NCBI GenBank assembly: GCA_018105865.1
Contig: CM030845.1
Location: forward strand, 15,800,538-15,864,537
Reading direction: 5' to 3'
Length of the DNA: 64,000 nt
DNA from: Metaphire vulgaris
Lineage: Eukaryota; Annelida; Clitellata; Crassiclitellata; Megascolecidae
Notes under the pieces: model-generated
Seen by the model: only the letters and a program-made list of their open reading frames with translations
Told to the model about the DNA's origin: nothing
The model's database searches: none
Translations under genes and position numbers: made by a program
In this document: one piece after another, positions 22,030 through 35,900 of the stretch
Layout: each line of letters opens with the position of its first letter
Position numbering within the stretch: the stretch's first letter is position 1

Positions 22030-25000
22030 GTAGGACTAACTATTAACATTTCTGTAAAATGTTTTTTTCTCATAGGATGACGATTTTAGGCTTTTAAGAT
22101 TTGCATTTGATTTGTTTTTAATTTGCGAATATTTGGTACAGTGCATGCGAAATTGTAAACTTTACTCATAATTTTTTAATTGTTTTCCTGCTTTATGTCG
22201 GTATATTTTTCTTTGATCTAGTTTTCAATATTCTGCTTCTTAGCTGCGCTGGTTAATTCGAATTATTTTCCTCGCTTGATTACTTTGTAAACAGCGCTTG
22301 ATTACTGTTGTAAACAGTATGTCTATTGTCTAATGAACTACAGTGTAACTAGTAATCATGTCTTTAAGGGTCCGAGCTGTTCACATTTTCTCCTGTCCCT
22401 CTCTCGGTGGGCCTGCAAATGGCTCATCAATGTTTGATGGGTGACATGGGTTATGGGTCAAGACCTGTTGATCTATGACCATCAAATTTTTAAGACTGCG
22501 TATTCAGTTTTGCAGTGCACATGAAACTTTAAGTTCGCATATACTGACAAATTAATATTAGCAATGCAATCAATTATCCGGAATTACGATATTACTCTAT
22601 GGTAATGTCTCGTAATTTGTTTCTGTGACATGTTATTGTAGGGCAGCTGTGTGCTCTTATGTTTGATCGATAACCAACGTTAGTTTTGACATGGCGCAAC
22701 GGTTTTGAAAGATCTAGATTGAATAATTACCAAAGAATCCATTGGTCATGGTCCACATTGGTCTTTAATCAAGGGTTCAATGGGTCACACGGGTCATTTT
22801 AAGTGACCAATTGCCATCTCTGATCGTACATACATGTGCATCGTCGGTTAAGAACACCTTGTTTCAATTTCAGAGCTGTTCGTCGAGTCACAAGACGAGC
22901 CACCATTGATTTATTTGGGCTGTTACTATGATATAATGGAAGAAATGGGTGATAAACATCATACTCTGCCGGACCTAGCAATCAATTACCAAACGGGCGG
23001 GATCTTGGAAGGCTGTGTTGCAACCTGTCGAATGAGGGGATTCAGATACGCTGGAGCAAGGGCGAGTGTTATATCTTGAATCTATATTAAGATGGACCCT
23101 AGAATAAGCTGCTAGGTGTTTCACCAGAGCACAGAAATAGGCAGTCATTATTACAATACACTACATCAATTTTGCTGACTTGAAGATAACATGTGATCTT
23201 TGTGTATTTTGTTGTCCTGAATTCAAAATTCACACCCGTTTCCTCCAGTCACGCCCAGTTTCCCCGCAAAACGTTGTTTACTGATAAACTATCACAGTAA
23301 GGGGCTGTCCATTAATTATGTCAACAATTTTTGGGCAATTTTTGGCCCCTCCCCTTGTCAACAACTGTCAGTGGCTCCCTCTATAATTATGTCAAAAACT
23401 TTTGACCCCCCACTGTCAAGTTGCATTTTCTTCATAGCCACATGAACTGCTTCCTTCAAATCTTGGAGCTATGAGTGAAGAACAAAGAGAACGCTTCCAT
23501 CAAGACATCAAGACCATGAAACGTAGATATCAAGGCAGTTGGGACTCAAACATGATAGCATGTGTTTACATCTATCGCATGGAGGACAGTCGCCTTCCTA
23601 AAATCCTCTTGTATGGTGAACTTTCATCCGGTCATCGACAGAAATGCTGACAGCTCAAAAGATACAAAGATCAGTTAAAGGTCACCATGAAGCAGTGCAA
23701 CATTGATCCAAACAATTGGGAGACAGTGGCTGGTGACCGTACACAATGGCGCAAAACTTGTCCATACTGGTCCTACAATCATGGAAAACAAACGCATCTC
23801 CAATGCTGAAAGAAGACGACAAGACCGGAAGAATCACCTCAACTCAGCATCTTTCACCACTGCCGGTTTTCTTTGTGCCGACTGTGGCAGGATTTGTGAA
23901 TCCAAAATCGGACTCATCAGTCACCAGCGAACACATTAAACATTATTAGACCTAAATATAGCGAACAAAACTACTGTACATTAACCTATCATATAAATAA
24001 AATACTCTGGAAGTCATCATCGAACCTGATGGACTGCTTACTACTATACTACTACAGAGTGACACATGTGATCAGACTATACTATACCAAAGCATCCAAA
24101 AAGAGAATATTCCTACTTCAAAATTAAAATGTAAACTAGCCATTGCTCTTAATGCTCTCTTGGTTAGACCACAGACTCGGCTTTTGCTTTAATAAAATAT
24201 ATTATGTGTTACCGCTTCTTCGGAATCAGCACCTTTCATTTTGGTAAAATCAGCAAAATACTTAGGTCATTAGAAAAACTTTTTTTCAAATGTAGACCAG
24301 TGTTATCTTCCAAGACTATTACAAGGAGAGGGAACGCGAACTTTAGCTAAACTTGACAAGTGCAAGTGGCTCTCTCTAGGATTTATCATCTTACGATCTG
24401 GACGTTGATAGTTATCCAATCTAGGCCTTCGGTCGTACAATTTAGAAAGGCTTACAGCTTGCGGATGGAATATAAGGTTGAATCGATTGATTTCAATTTA
24501 CCACTGCTTACGTTTCTTCAAAATGCCACAATTGGTAGAGACCTTGTTTATGCGTTGCTAATTCTCTGGCCTACTATCTGCATTCGGCTCCAGAAAGCTG
24601 GGATAATGGCGCTATAGAAGTTGATTGATTCTGCTTTTTAGGTAAAGGTTTGTTACTGTGGAAATGCTTATGATGAAGAGTCTGGTGCTACAGGTGCTAT
24701 TAAACCTATTAAGCGTCCAGACGGCGACTGTGAGGTGGCAGATTGCGGCATGTGTGGATGGGAAGAAGCAAATGCTGTCTATCAAGGCAAGTCAAATGGT
24801 TGAATTTTATCAACATAGTAAATCGTTGTCAGTTAAACAATCTTTTCTTGTTTTCTGCGTTTAGATCTATGAGTTTTTACTTCCATGTGTCAAATGAACT
24901 TCGCATTACTCATCAATATGTAGTCGCTAGACAACCAAATGTCACGCGATACTTTTCCCGAATGTCAGCGAGTGGCATAAATCATATCGGAACCTGTTGC

Positions 25001-26061
25001 GATCCACTTAGCCAGTGTTTACGATTTGAAATGAAGAGACGGCGACAGGGTCGCCCGAATATATTAACTAATTGTAATGTTTCCTTACAGTCGGGCTCCA
25101 ACATTGTCCAAAGTTGGCCAATGCCATCAGTGGCTTCCTCTCCCGCATAAGATAAATATCAAGATTGGTCCTGGTTGGTTGGTCCTGGTTGGTCCTGACC
25201 TATTAGCTAGAGTCGTTGGCTCTTAGCTCACTCTTCACAGCCTGTCATGGCCGTTGCATTATTAAGTGAACGATGCCAAATCGTTTTCTGCCATTTCTGT
25301 CTGATTGTAGTTTGCCCTAACAATACGTTTGGTACGTACTGCCAACACCAATGTCACTGTAACCAATCCAGTCCTCAATGTGACGCCAACAACGGAAGAT
25401 GTGCAAAGGAAGGGTGTCAGGCAGGATGGACAACTCTCAGCTGCTCCGTAGAGGGTAAGATGCTTTAATTGGTAGCAATAAAGCGTTACACATTACAGCG
25501 TTTGGATGGGATTTGTAGAATTTATTATGGATGGATGTCAGGGTTAGTAGAACGATTCAAACGGCTGCGAAGATACAACGGCTAGATGCTGGAGCCACAG
25601 TTTTTTGGTTTCGATAGTCGGAGGTACTGTGCATAATCTATACGTTAGCGATCGTGGATTTCCATTTGGTTCAATCTTGACATCCTCTTATTAATTCGAT
25701 GTTATTCTTAGCTCCCTCAATAATTGCTTCTCGTAGGTGTTTCTCTGCCTTCCTCTTGTTCTTTTCCTCTCCACTTTTCCGGTAATTGCCAAATGCTCCA
25801 GGCCTTCCTTCCTCATTATGTGTCCGAAGAAGGAACGCTTCCTTTTTTGATGGTTACCATCAGACTTTTTAAAATTCCAAATTCATTTAAGATCTGTTTA
25901 TTGATTTTCTTTTCCATCCATACAATCTTCAGCAGCCTTCGCAGAAACCACATTTCTGTGGCTTCCAATTTCTTCTGCATGGCCTTGGATATAGTCCATG
26001 TCTCTGCTCCGTACAAGAGCACTGACCAAGCGTAGCTTCTGAGTACTTGTAATCGTGTCTC

Positions 26062-26094
<33 letters not shown>

Positions 26095-29000
26095 AGAACG
26101 TCAAGATTATAGTGGTAACTTGTCTAAAAGACTGCGCGAACACTTTAAACAAAATTAAACTAAGTAGCTAGTCTTAAAGCCAAGACTTCAGTCGATTCCT
26201 GAAAATATCTAGCGACGATGACTCCCGTATGTCAGCAGGAAGCGAGTTCCACGCGCAGCAGCCACTGGGAAGGCACGATCTTCGACGGTGACAAGACGCG
26301 TTCTTGGAACCATAAGCACCGAAGTCGCGGACGATCTAAGTCGTCTGCGGCCCGCGAGGTCAGAAACACTACGAAACTCGGATGCAAGATAATTCGGACC
26401 CATCCCGTGAAGGCAGCGATATACAAGAATTGATAACTTGAACATGATGCGCTCAGGCACTGACAGCCAATGAAGATCAACAAGAAGCGGGGTGACATGA
26501 TCACATCGGGCCGAACGATAGATAAGACGAGCGGCACAGTTCAAAACAGACTGCAACCGGTCGAAAGAATTGACCCCGCGAGAACTGCATTGCCATAGTC
26601 GAGCCTAGTCAGTACCAGAGCAACAACCAACGTCTTAAGGACGGCTTGAGAAACAGACCGACGCAGACTCCTAATCAAACGAAGTGAAGAGAAACAGCTG
26701 GCGACAGTCTTGGATACATGCAGCTTAAGGGTCGCTGCACTATCAAGGTAGATTCCCAAGTTACGCACTGAGGCAGCCGGGTGGAGCTCGAGATCGTGGA
26801 TCTTGACACAGTCATGCGGCAACAGGTGCTGTTGCCTCTCGGTGGCTAGCCAGAGCACTTCCGACTTAGAGACGTTAAGCTGGAGCCTATTAGACTTAAG
26901 CCAGACTGACAACTCATCCAAGCACCGGGTGAGACGCTCAAGAAGCAGATGCGTTTCAGACGGCCAGCAGCCACCATAGAGATGTGTCTATTTGTAAGTA
27001 TCGTTTTAAGTTCCAAGAATGTTGCATTGACCATTCCTATTCTTGATGTTATGTCTTTCTCACATTATCCGTCACTGATTATCATACTGCCTAATTAATT
27101 ATTTAAACTGAGAGACTTGTTTGATTTTATTGCCATTTAGTCTTAGACCTACTCTGCATGTGGGTGTTACTTTGCTCTTAGTAATCACCGTGCAGAAGGT
27201 CTTTTGTATATTAATCTTCAAACCTTTCCTTTCGCTTTCTATTGCTAATTTATTTAGAAGTTCCTGAAGTTTTTCCTCTGGGTCAGTGGTCAGTTATTAA
27301 TGTTGCTTCGTCTGCAACCTTAAGACGAGTGATTTTAAGATTGTTTACTACTTGGTATTATTATTGATTCTGGAATTATCGTCAGAGCAATGTTCAGTAA
27401 ATTATGTTAAATACACAAAATAATCGAGCTTTTATTACAAACTAGCTGTTTGCCCGTCAAAAATAACGGAAAGTTTGTGGAGTGATGGCCAATGGTGACT
27501 GATTTATTGACTGAAGAGAAATCAAATTATTGATCTTTCGGATCTCTGACGGAAGATCATTCCAGAGACGAGGTGCAGTGTATGATTAATAATATATCCG
27601 CTAGCGATGTTTTCAAATTCATTCGAATAATACTGCTTCCATCGTCATCACTGTCTCAGTCCAGCGTTTTCCGAAGGTAAAACTTAATACTAGACTTGAC
27701 ATTGTTTCTTTCTAGACAGATGCAAATCGAAAATCGACTGCAAAAATGGCGGAAGTTGTCGAATGAATGAATTGTCACTTTCTTTCGAATGCGTCTGTCC
27801 CGAAGCGTTCAATGGATCTATGTGTGAAATCTGTAAGTAGAAGATAGCCGTGGTATTATTGGCACGCGATGGAGATGGGGTTTAAGATAAACGAGTGCGT
27901 TTTCGTAGATACCCCAAATTGGGAACGTCTATTATCATGAGCCTGTGTAGCATACAATAATGACTCCTCAAAGATAACAGATCGTTTATTATATTATTAT
28001 TATTATTCTGTTTGTCCGTTAAAAATGACGGAGGAGCTATGCTGTTTTTCTACTCGATTTCTTTCCAATACATTATATTATGTGTGAATGTTCTAGCATT
28101 TTGTCCAATGACTTATCGTTGACCGGATCATCGGTTGATGAGCAGTTCGATGTTTCCCGATTTCTTGTTCGCGATAGCGCCACATAAAGTTGGCTTTAGG
28201 AAAAGATTGGCTCACTAAAATATATTCCCACACTTTGAAATGTTTGTTTGTTCGGGACTCAAATTTTGAGATTGACAACGGAATATAACGTCATAATAAA
28301 ATGTATCATTTTAAAGTCTAAAATGGCGACGTTGTCATCGCGCCAGACAAGGTCAAGGGTTACTTACGGCCAACAGATAAACACAGCAGCATTATGATTG
28401 GCTGCAGGACTGTCTTGATTTGCTTGGAGAAGATTTATATTCCAGCAAGGCGGAACACCTGCCCACTCTGCTCTCAGGACCCAGGACCCAGGATTTTCTG
28501 GAGCAAAAGACGGTGCTGAAGAATATCTGGGAGAGTTTGCCTGAGAACCAGATCAAGAAGTCGATACTGTCAGTGAAGAAGCGCTTGTCGGCATGTGTGA
28601 AGGCTGAGAGGGGCATTTTGAGCACCTGCTCCCGTAGCAAATCATCTGAAACCCCTTTTAAAACGGCCCTTTTCAGGACCAACAAATAAATAACAATAGT
28701 TTTTATCACTTTATTATGACGTTATATCCCAATGTCAATTTCAAAATGCGGGTCTCTTTAGTTTTTTGGCCATATTTCAGCAAACTCTAAAGATATGAGC
28801 ATTAAATTTGGCAATTACATCAGAAACATTCCCAGGTATATGTCCTATAAATTTCATTTAAATCGCTACACACGCGGCCGAGATATTAAATATCATAAAG
28901 GGGTCCAGTTTTTACTTGTTCACCCTGTATATAATGACTGAAGTTATAATTATATGTGTGTTATTATAATACCCTACACCGGTATTAGTTTCCTATGATA

Positions 29001-32000
29001 TGTTAATGTAATCAGCAGTAATGCCATAACAATAATGACAATAGTAATAACAATAGGAATAGTAAGACAAAAACAGAAATATGCAAAAGAAAATAGAAGC
29101 ATTTGATATGTGGCGCTTCAGAAGAATCCTGAAAATTAGTTGGAAAGATAGAATAGCCAATGATAAAATACTGACAAGAATGGGAACAAGACGAAACCTG
29201 ATGAAAGAGGTTGCCAAAAGGAAAATACAAACAATACGCTGGACATCTAATGAGAGGCTCATGTTCAGAACACGCAACAAATATCCTGGAAGGGAAATAC
29301 GAAGGGAAAGGAGCAAAAGGGCGACCCCGAAGAACTTGGCTGGAGGACATCAGAGACTGGACGGGCATTGAAAACTATGGAGAACTAAAAAGAATTGCTG
29401 AGGACCGAGAAAAGTGGCGACATATTGTGGCGAAACCGGGCTCAGATTTAATTGAATGATATTATTAATCGTTTTATTAACTTATTTGTGATTCTCTACA
29501 ATATCGTGACTACCAACTTTCGACTCGAAGATGGTACATGATTTATGATTATGATTAATCAACAGTGGGTGTCAGCAGCGATATTCTGCGTACAAAGACG
29601 TGCATCTACGTAGTACATGGATACGAAGATGCATGAACGTAGCTGGACATTAATTTAGAAATGTAGACACAGTTATATATATATATATATTATATATATA
29701 TATATATATCTAACCATGCATTTTCGTCTAAAAGCAAGAGAGACAAAACCACACATTTCTTATTTTCTAAAATTACTGATGAATAATAAAGAGTGCAATT
29801 AGGCTGAGCGAAGGTCCAAGAATGTAAAAATTATTATTTAGGCTTATGTCTGTTTTAAGTATCTCTAAATAGATCGGTTTCTAGTTGGTTGGTTCCGGTT
29901 CTGCCAAAGGTTTCAGTTGACGATGCTCATTTTCTTTGTTTGTCAAAATGGCTAGAACTCTATTCAATCTACTTCTCAATTATTGAATGTTTTCAGAACT
30001 TAACGCGTTCAATTTTCGATTTGTTTAGAAATAAGCGCCTGGGAATTAATTGCCAACGACCGACCCATTATAATCATATTCTCAATTCGGTCTAAAGTAT
30101 CTAAACCTGTTTGTTTTGTTTGTCCTATACGCCGTTGATTCTGTATTTACATATAATTGTTCGTCTTTGCTACGCATGCTAAAGTTAGAAACGATGGAAG
30201 AACGAACTTACATTATAATAGGCAAGTTTACCATTTTAAAACAGTTTTCTTCGCAATTAATTTGATAATAAGCGTAACCTCAATCGGATGGTTAGGTCAG
30301 CTGAAGATTGGCCGTTGTAGCGTGTCCGAAAAACACTTGGGGAGAACGGTGTCTCCAACCCTGCCATTGTGCTGGCCAAACACCTTGCCACATTTTAACT
30401 GGAAAGTGTCCTCACGACCTTTGCGAACCAGGCTTCATAGGACCAGAGTGCGCTACCAGTAAGTACTATGCAAATAATCATCGCATTTACGAATATAAAC
30501 AGTATATATATATACAGTATATATATATATATATATAACTAAAACTGTGCTTAAATGTATATACAGTATGTGTGTATGTATAGTATGATGCCAAACTGTT
30601 TCAGACGCTGGTTGCACTGATTTAAAAGAATTATTACTTATATTTAGTCAATGGTTCTATTTAAAGCGCTCAATATATCTAACATTGCACACACATGTAG
30701 ACGGAGTAGAAAATCTTTTTTAATGACCAACTGTCATTTCTGTGACTGCGTCTGCACGACCGCTGTCTAATGTCCATTGGTGCGCCTGCCACAGTATTTG
30801 GCATCGAAGACATGTTCAAGCCATCGTCTTCTTCGTGCGTTTCAGATGACTTGTGTGTCAGCGGTCCTTGCCTGATGGGTTCCACTTGTTACATGGACGA
30901 AGACGGGATGTGGCAATGTCTTTGCACGAAAGAAACCTTTGGAAGACAATGTGACTACGGTCAGTCAATTCGCTGCCCAGAGTCGCATGATCTATCTGAA
31001 CACGACAAATACAAAAATGTTTTGCATTACGTATGGGGACCGTCCATAAAGTACGTTGCGCTCGAGAGGAGGGGTCGAATAAAGTATGACAGTCTGTGAC
31101 AGGAAGACCAACGTGACGTCATTCTTTCTGTATAAATAAAACCTCAAATGTACCTGATAGGAGATATAGTAAAGCTTTTGATGGTGTTTTCTCAGTAACA
31201 CTTTTTTTGTCCGAGATATAGCATACAATTTGTAGGTCTCCATTACATTCGTTATCATTATCGGAAGTTGTATATCTGTTTCTCTGGTGAAAATTGAACG
31301 AGAAAGTCGAATATAGTAAACAGAAAACCTACGTGATGTAATTTTTGGACGACACTTTAAAGATGAGGGGGTCCGAGATTTGTGACAGGTTAGGAATGGG
31401 GTTCTAAAAATGTAAGAAATAGCGTGACGTACTTTTTGGACGGTCCCTATGTTGAAACGACAGGTACTTGCAGGCGATGAAGATGACGACTACGACAATG
31501 ACTATTAAGATGGTGGCGTTTATGATGAAATGAGCGATTACGAACGGCAGTCTTTTTCAATACATTGAAATGAACATTGAACAAGCTCTGATGAATTTGA
31601 AATCGACGCAGCAAATATTTCTCAGATATAAACGGTAGAAGATTCGCAGAGAGGAAAAGAGAATTTGTCATGAGTGATCTCATGGATTTCCGTGAAAGAA
31701 GAGAGATGCCGGAAGAGAGCGCGGACAATCAGCTGCCGACTTATGAATTCCTCGGATGTTTCCGTGATATCCGCGGACAGGAAGACCTCCGCGGTGCTTA
31801 CTGGATCGATGAGTCGGTAACGCCGGAAACTTGCTCCAAATATTGTCTGGGAAAAGGTTTCACGTTTGCAGCCATTCGAGTTAGTGAGAAATCTTGAATC
31901 ATCAGTCTGTTAAAATCGGTCAATATCGACATATGTCTTTTCTTCTTCTTTTTCTTCCATCATCTATGATGACGACGAGATTGATACGAGATGACTCCAG

Positions 32001-32935
32001 GTCTTCCTGTTTCTTGCCATGTGTGTTGCTTCTTCTAAGTTCAGATTTTGTTTTCCAACATCTTCTTCTTTTATATCATCTATCCATCTCTTAGCTTGTC
32101 TTCCTCTACTTCTGTTTCCTTCAATATGACAGTGCAGAGCTCTCAGAGGCAGTCTTACTTCTCCCATTCTTGTCACATGTCCAAACCACTGTGGTCTTCT
32201 CCTTCGGATTTTGTCTACAGACGTGTCTTTCATATTCGTTCATTCTCTGATTTCTTCATTCTTAATCTTATCTCTTCTTGTGATTCCTAACATTCACATT
32301 CGACACCTGTGCATCTGCTTAATTAAGTACCATCTCTAGTATCACTTTTAGTACCATTTCAAGTCCCATTACCATTGGGAAGCGAGTTAGGAAGGAGTGA
32401 GCAATCAATATTATGAATGGATATGACATTGATAAATACTTTCAATGATAGGTAGCCGATGATGTCTGTGATGCATATCAGCAATGAGAAAGTAAGTAAG
32501 TGAATTAGTAGGCCTAAGGGGCCGTCCATAAATGACATCAAGCGATTTTGGCAGTTTTTGATCCCCTTCGTCACACAAGTAAGACCCCAAAAATATGACG
32601 TCACAACGCATTGATGCTCCCCCGTCTTCCAAAAAAGGCTGACAATCAACAAAGAAGGTCATCCTCATTTTTCCATCCTCATGTTTTTTTCTAAATGTGC
32701 TGACAAGCAAAAAAGTCAAACATAGGAAAAAATGTTGTTACGTCACATTTGTGAGAATCCCCTTCGTCACAAGTCGTCGCAAATGTTTCATCACCCTGCC
32801 CGTAGGTGCGTGACGTCATTTATGGACGGCCCCTAAGTAAGTAAGCAACTAGATCGACCACAGCTCTACAGCTCTACCTGAAAGCGCAGGACATCGGCTT
32901 ATTAGCGAGATTTCAGACGAGAGAAATTCAAAATC

Positions 32936-32982
<47 letters not shown>

Positions 32983-35900
32983 GTATTAGTAGTAGTTAGT
33001 ATTATTATTATTATTATTATAAAGGCTCTTGATTTCTGCCTGATTTTGTCCGATGTTTTGGTTGTGAGGTTAGCAACTTAGCAGAGCCTATTATAGACCT
33101 AGACATTGGGGGGAGTTTGACATCTTTGGGGGAAAGACATTGGGGAGGTCATACTACTTGCTAAAATGTCAAGATTTGGGAGGGAAATTTCAAACTTTGA
33201 GGGGGGGTATTTCCCCCTGAGAAGGTCCAGAATAAACACTGATCGATAAGCAACGATGTACTGTATATAATGGATTTAGTCTATTGGTGGTGCCGTAGAA
33301 CGACGCCGACTGTCGCTGTGACAATTCGTTCGGAAAGTACGGCATCGTTGACAGTCGGTCGTGCAGCGGCGCCTGCAACAACGCCACCGGCGACAGCAGC
33401 CGATGCACCGGCTATTTCAACGACATCTTCTCAGGCAAGCGGCTCAGTTGGACTGTTGAAGCTGCACAGCCGATTTCACTCCAGCGTTCAGTCTATTTTG
33501 ATTAATAGCGCCACAGCCTCATATCCACATACTGTATATAATATGGTGCAAGGAGATAGGACTGCTTGGCATGCATGCCGAAATAAGCACGTGTCACTGT
33601 TGATATGATCTAGTGCAGGGATGGGCAAAGTGCGGCCCGCGGGCCACATGTGGCCCTCGAAGCCATTTTGTGCGGCCCCCGACATCGAGAGATACTACAT
33701 TAATGTGCGGCCCTCTAAAACATATGAAACACCTGATAACATCTTAATGGAAAATTCAGCATTCAAATCGGATTTACGCATTGGTATTTGATCGTTAACT
33801 AGAAATAATGCTGTTAATATTTACTAACATTTCTTCGACTTGACAGTCTTGGCTTATCAATAATCACTTACACTGCACAGTATATAATACGTTGTGTTAA
33901 AGTCATTTTGGAAACTACTTAAAAATTTACTTCTAAATGCCGAAAAAATGGGTGCGGCCCTCGGCTTTCATCGCAGACACTTTTACGGCCCTCGAATAAA
34001 AATTTGTGCCCATCACTGATCTAGTGAAACGTCGATGGGTCAACAGAGAATTTCGTCGGTCAGAAGGTCATATACACCAGCAGCTCCCTTCATGTGAATG
34101 TTTGAATTTGTGCTCAAATCACTTCACACAAAGATTTCGAGATTTTCCGTATACATCGGTTCTTGATTCTTGAATGCTAATGAGCTGAAAGGCCAACTCT
34201 TTTGTTCGAGGTCATCCATTAGTAGTAACTGATTTACTGGTAACCAGTGCTGTTTTCAGTGGGAACTCACGGGAACGGCGTTTTCACGCCTTTTTGATAG
34301 ATTCTCTTATGTATGGATATGCAACAATGCGTGTTTTACTTCTAATTATTGGTTCTTTTAATAATAGTTACTATTATTATGCACTTCTATAGCGCCATTT
34401 CTAATACCAAAGGGCATCAATCGATGGTACTTCAAATCCATCTGCAAAAGACCAGGTCATTCCAGAGACAGTTACATTCTAGAGACAGTTACTGTTACAC
34501 TTGAGCAAAAAATGTCATCGCCACTTTCTGGTACTTGATGAGCACAAAAATAATCACCACTAAAAATTAAAAAAATAGTGACCCGTAGGAATTTCTCTCG
34601 ACGGCCCTGAAAATGAGTTCCCAAACCTTGTTTCCTAGAAACATCGATGCTTGCCATGTCGATATACCCTTGATGATTAGAGGAATAAAATTCGAATTAA
34701 TAGCGCTTGAATTTGGAGCTATTCTTTAGATTCATTGTTGTAGTGTGTCCGTTGGGATATTTTGGACAATCGTGCAGCTCAGTCTGTCATTGTGCTATCG
34801 GTCAATGCAATCTTCTGACCGGAGCATGTCCATATGACGCCTGCAAGAAAGGCTGGAAGGGAAGGCAATGCGCAGAAGGTTCAAACAATTCTGATGAAAT
34901 TCTATGACCTTACATCGGCCTAGATGACAAAAATAACTGATTTATACAGAACAATGTCTTTCGCTATTTAATTGACAGAGGCTTATCACATCGCCATCCA
35001 TCCTCAACGCTCGCTCCATGGGTGCTGTACCTTGTTTGGCTGACAATCTGCCTCCATCTCATTCGGTCTTGAGCCATATCCATTCACCTCCCATCGCCGA
35101 TTTCCCTACCCTCCCAACCTCCTGCCCCTCCCAACTCTTCGAGTCCTCTGCTGTGTTTATTTTCCTCTACACTCCTGATCATTTCCTCTCCATTCGGCTC
35201 TCCTCCTTCTCCAGTCCATCTCAGTCCTCCTGGTTCCAGCAATTCGCAGTCGGGTCTTCTTTGCAGTTCTTGTCGTATGAGATCCAGTTTTCCCGTACTC
35301 CATAGGGTTTGTATGTTCCACGTTTCCAATACTTTTTGAAATTCGTATGCTTACGCGTTAATATTTCGTCAAGACGCAATTATTGTTAAAATGCTCTGTC
35401 GTAGACGATTAACACTTGAAATTGTTTTAAATTGTATTCAGAGTTTACTTCTCAACTGGCGGACGCAGGCAGAATTATCGTAAGATTGATCATGGCCTAC
35501 ACTCTGTTGATAGGACTCATCTCGGTATGGGCTTTCTATACCTGGCGAAAAACGTAAGTTCTACTATTGTGTAGATGATAAAATTCTTCATTAAAACCAA
35601 AATAAGACCGTACCTTAGGTCACGCAATAATATACGCGTATTTTAGGTATTTTGTGTCGAAAAATAAATACGTGTATTGTACGTAAAAATACGTTGGCGG
35701 TGGCGTTAAGTTCGGACATGTTTCTGTAGCTCTCTATTATATCTATAAACGGTAAAACCTCTATGGTTACGTCATGGTAATACTGTGGGGCAACGTATTT
35801 TCCGCACGCAAATTTTACCGCACTCGTATTATACGTATATATCGTCAGAACTAAAATGGTGCAATAAGGACGGTCGAATCTTGATTAAAACGGACAGACA

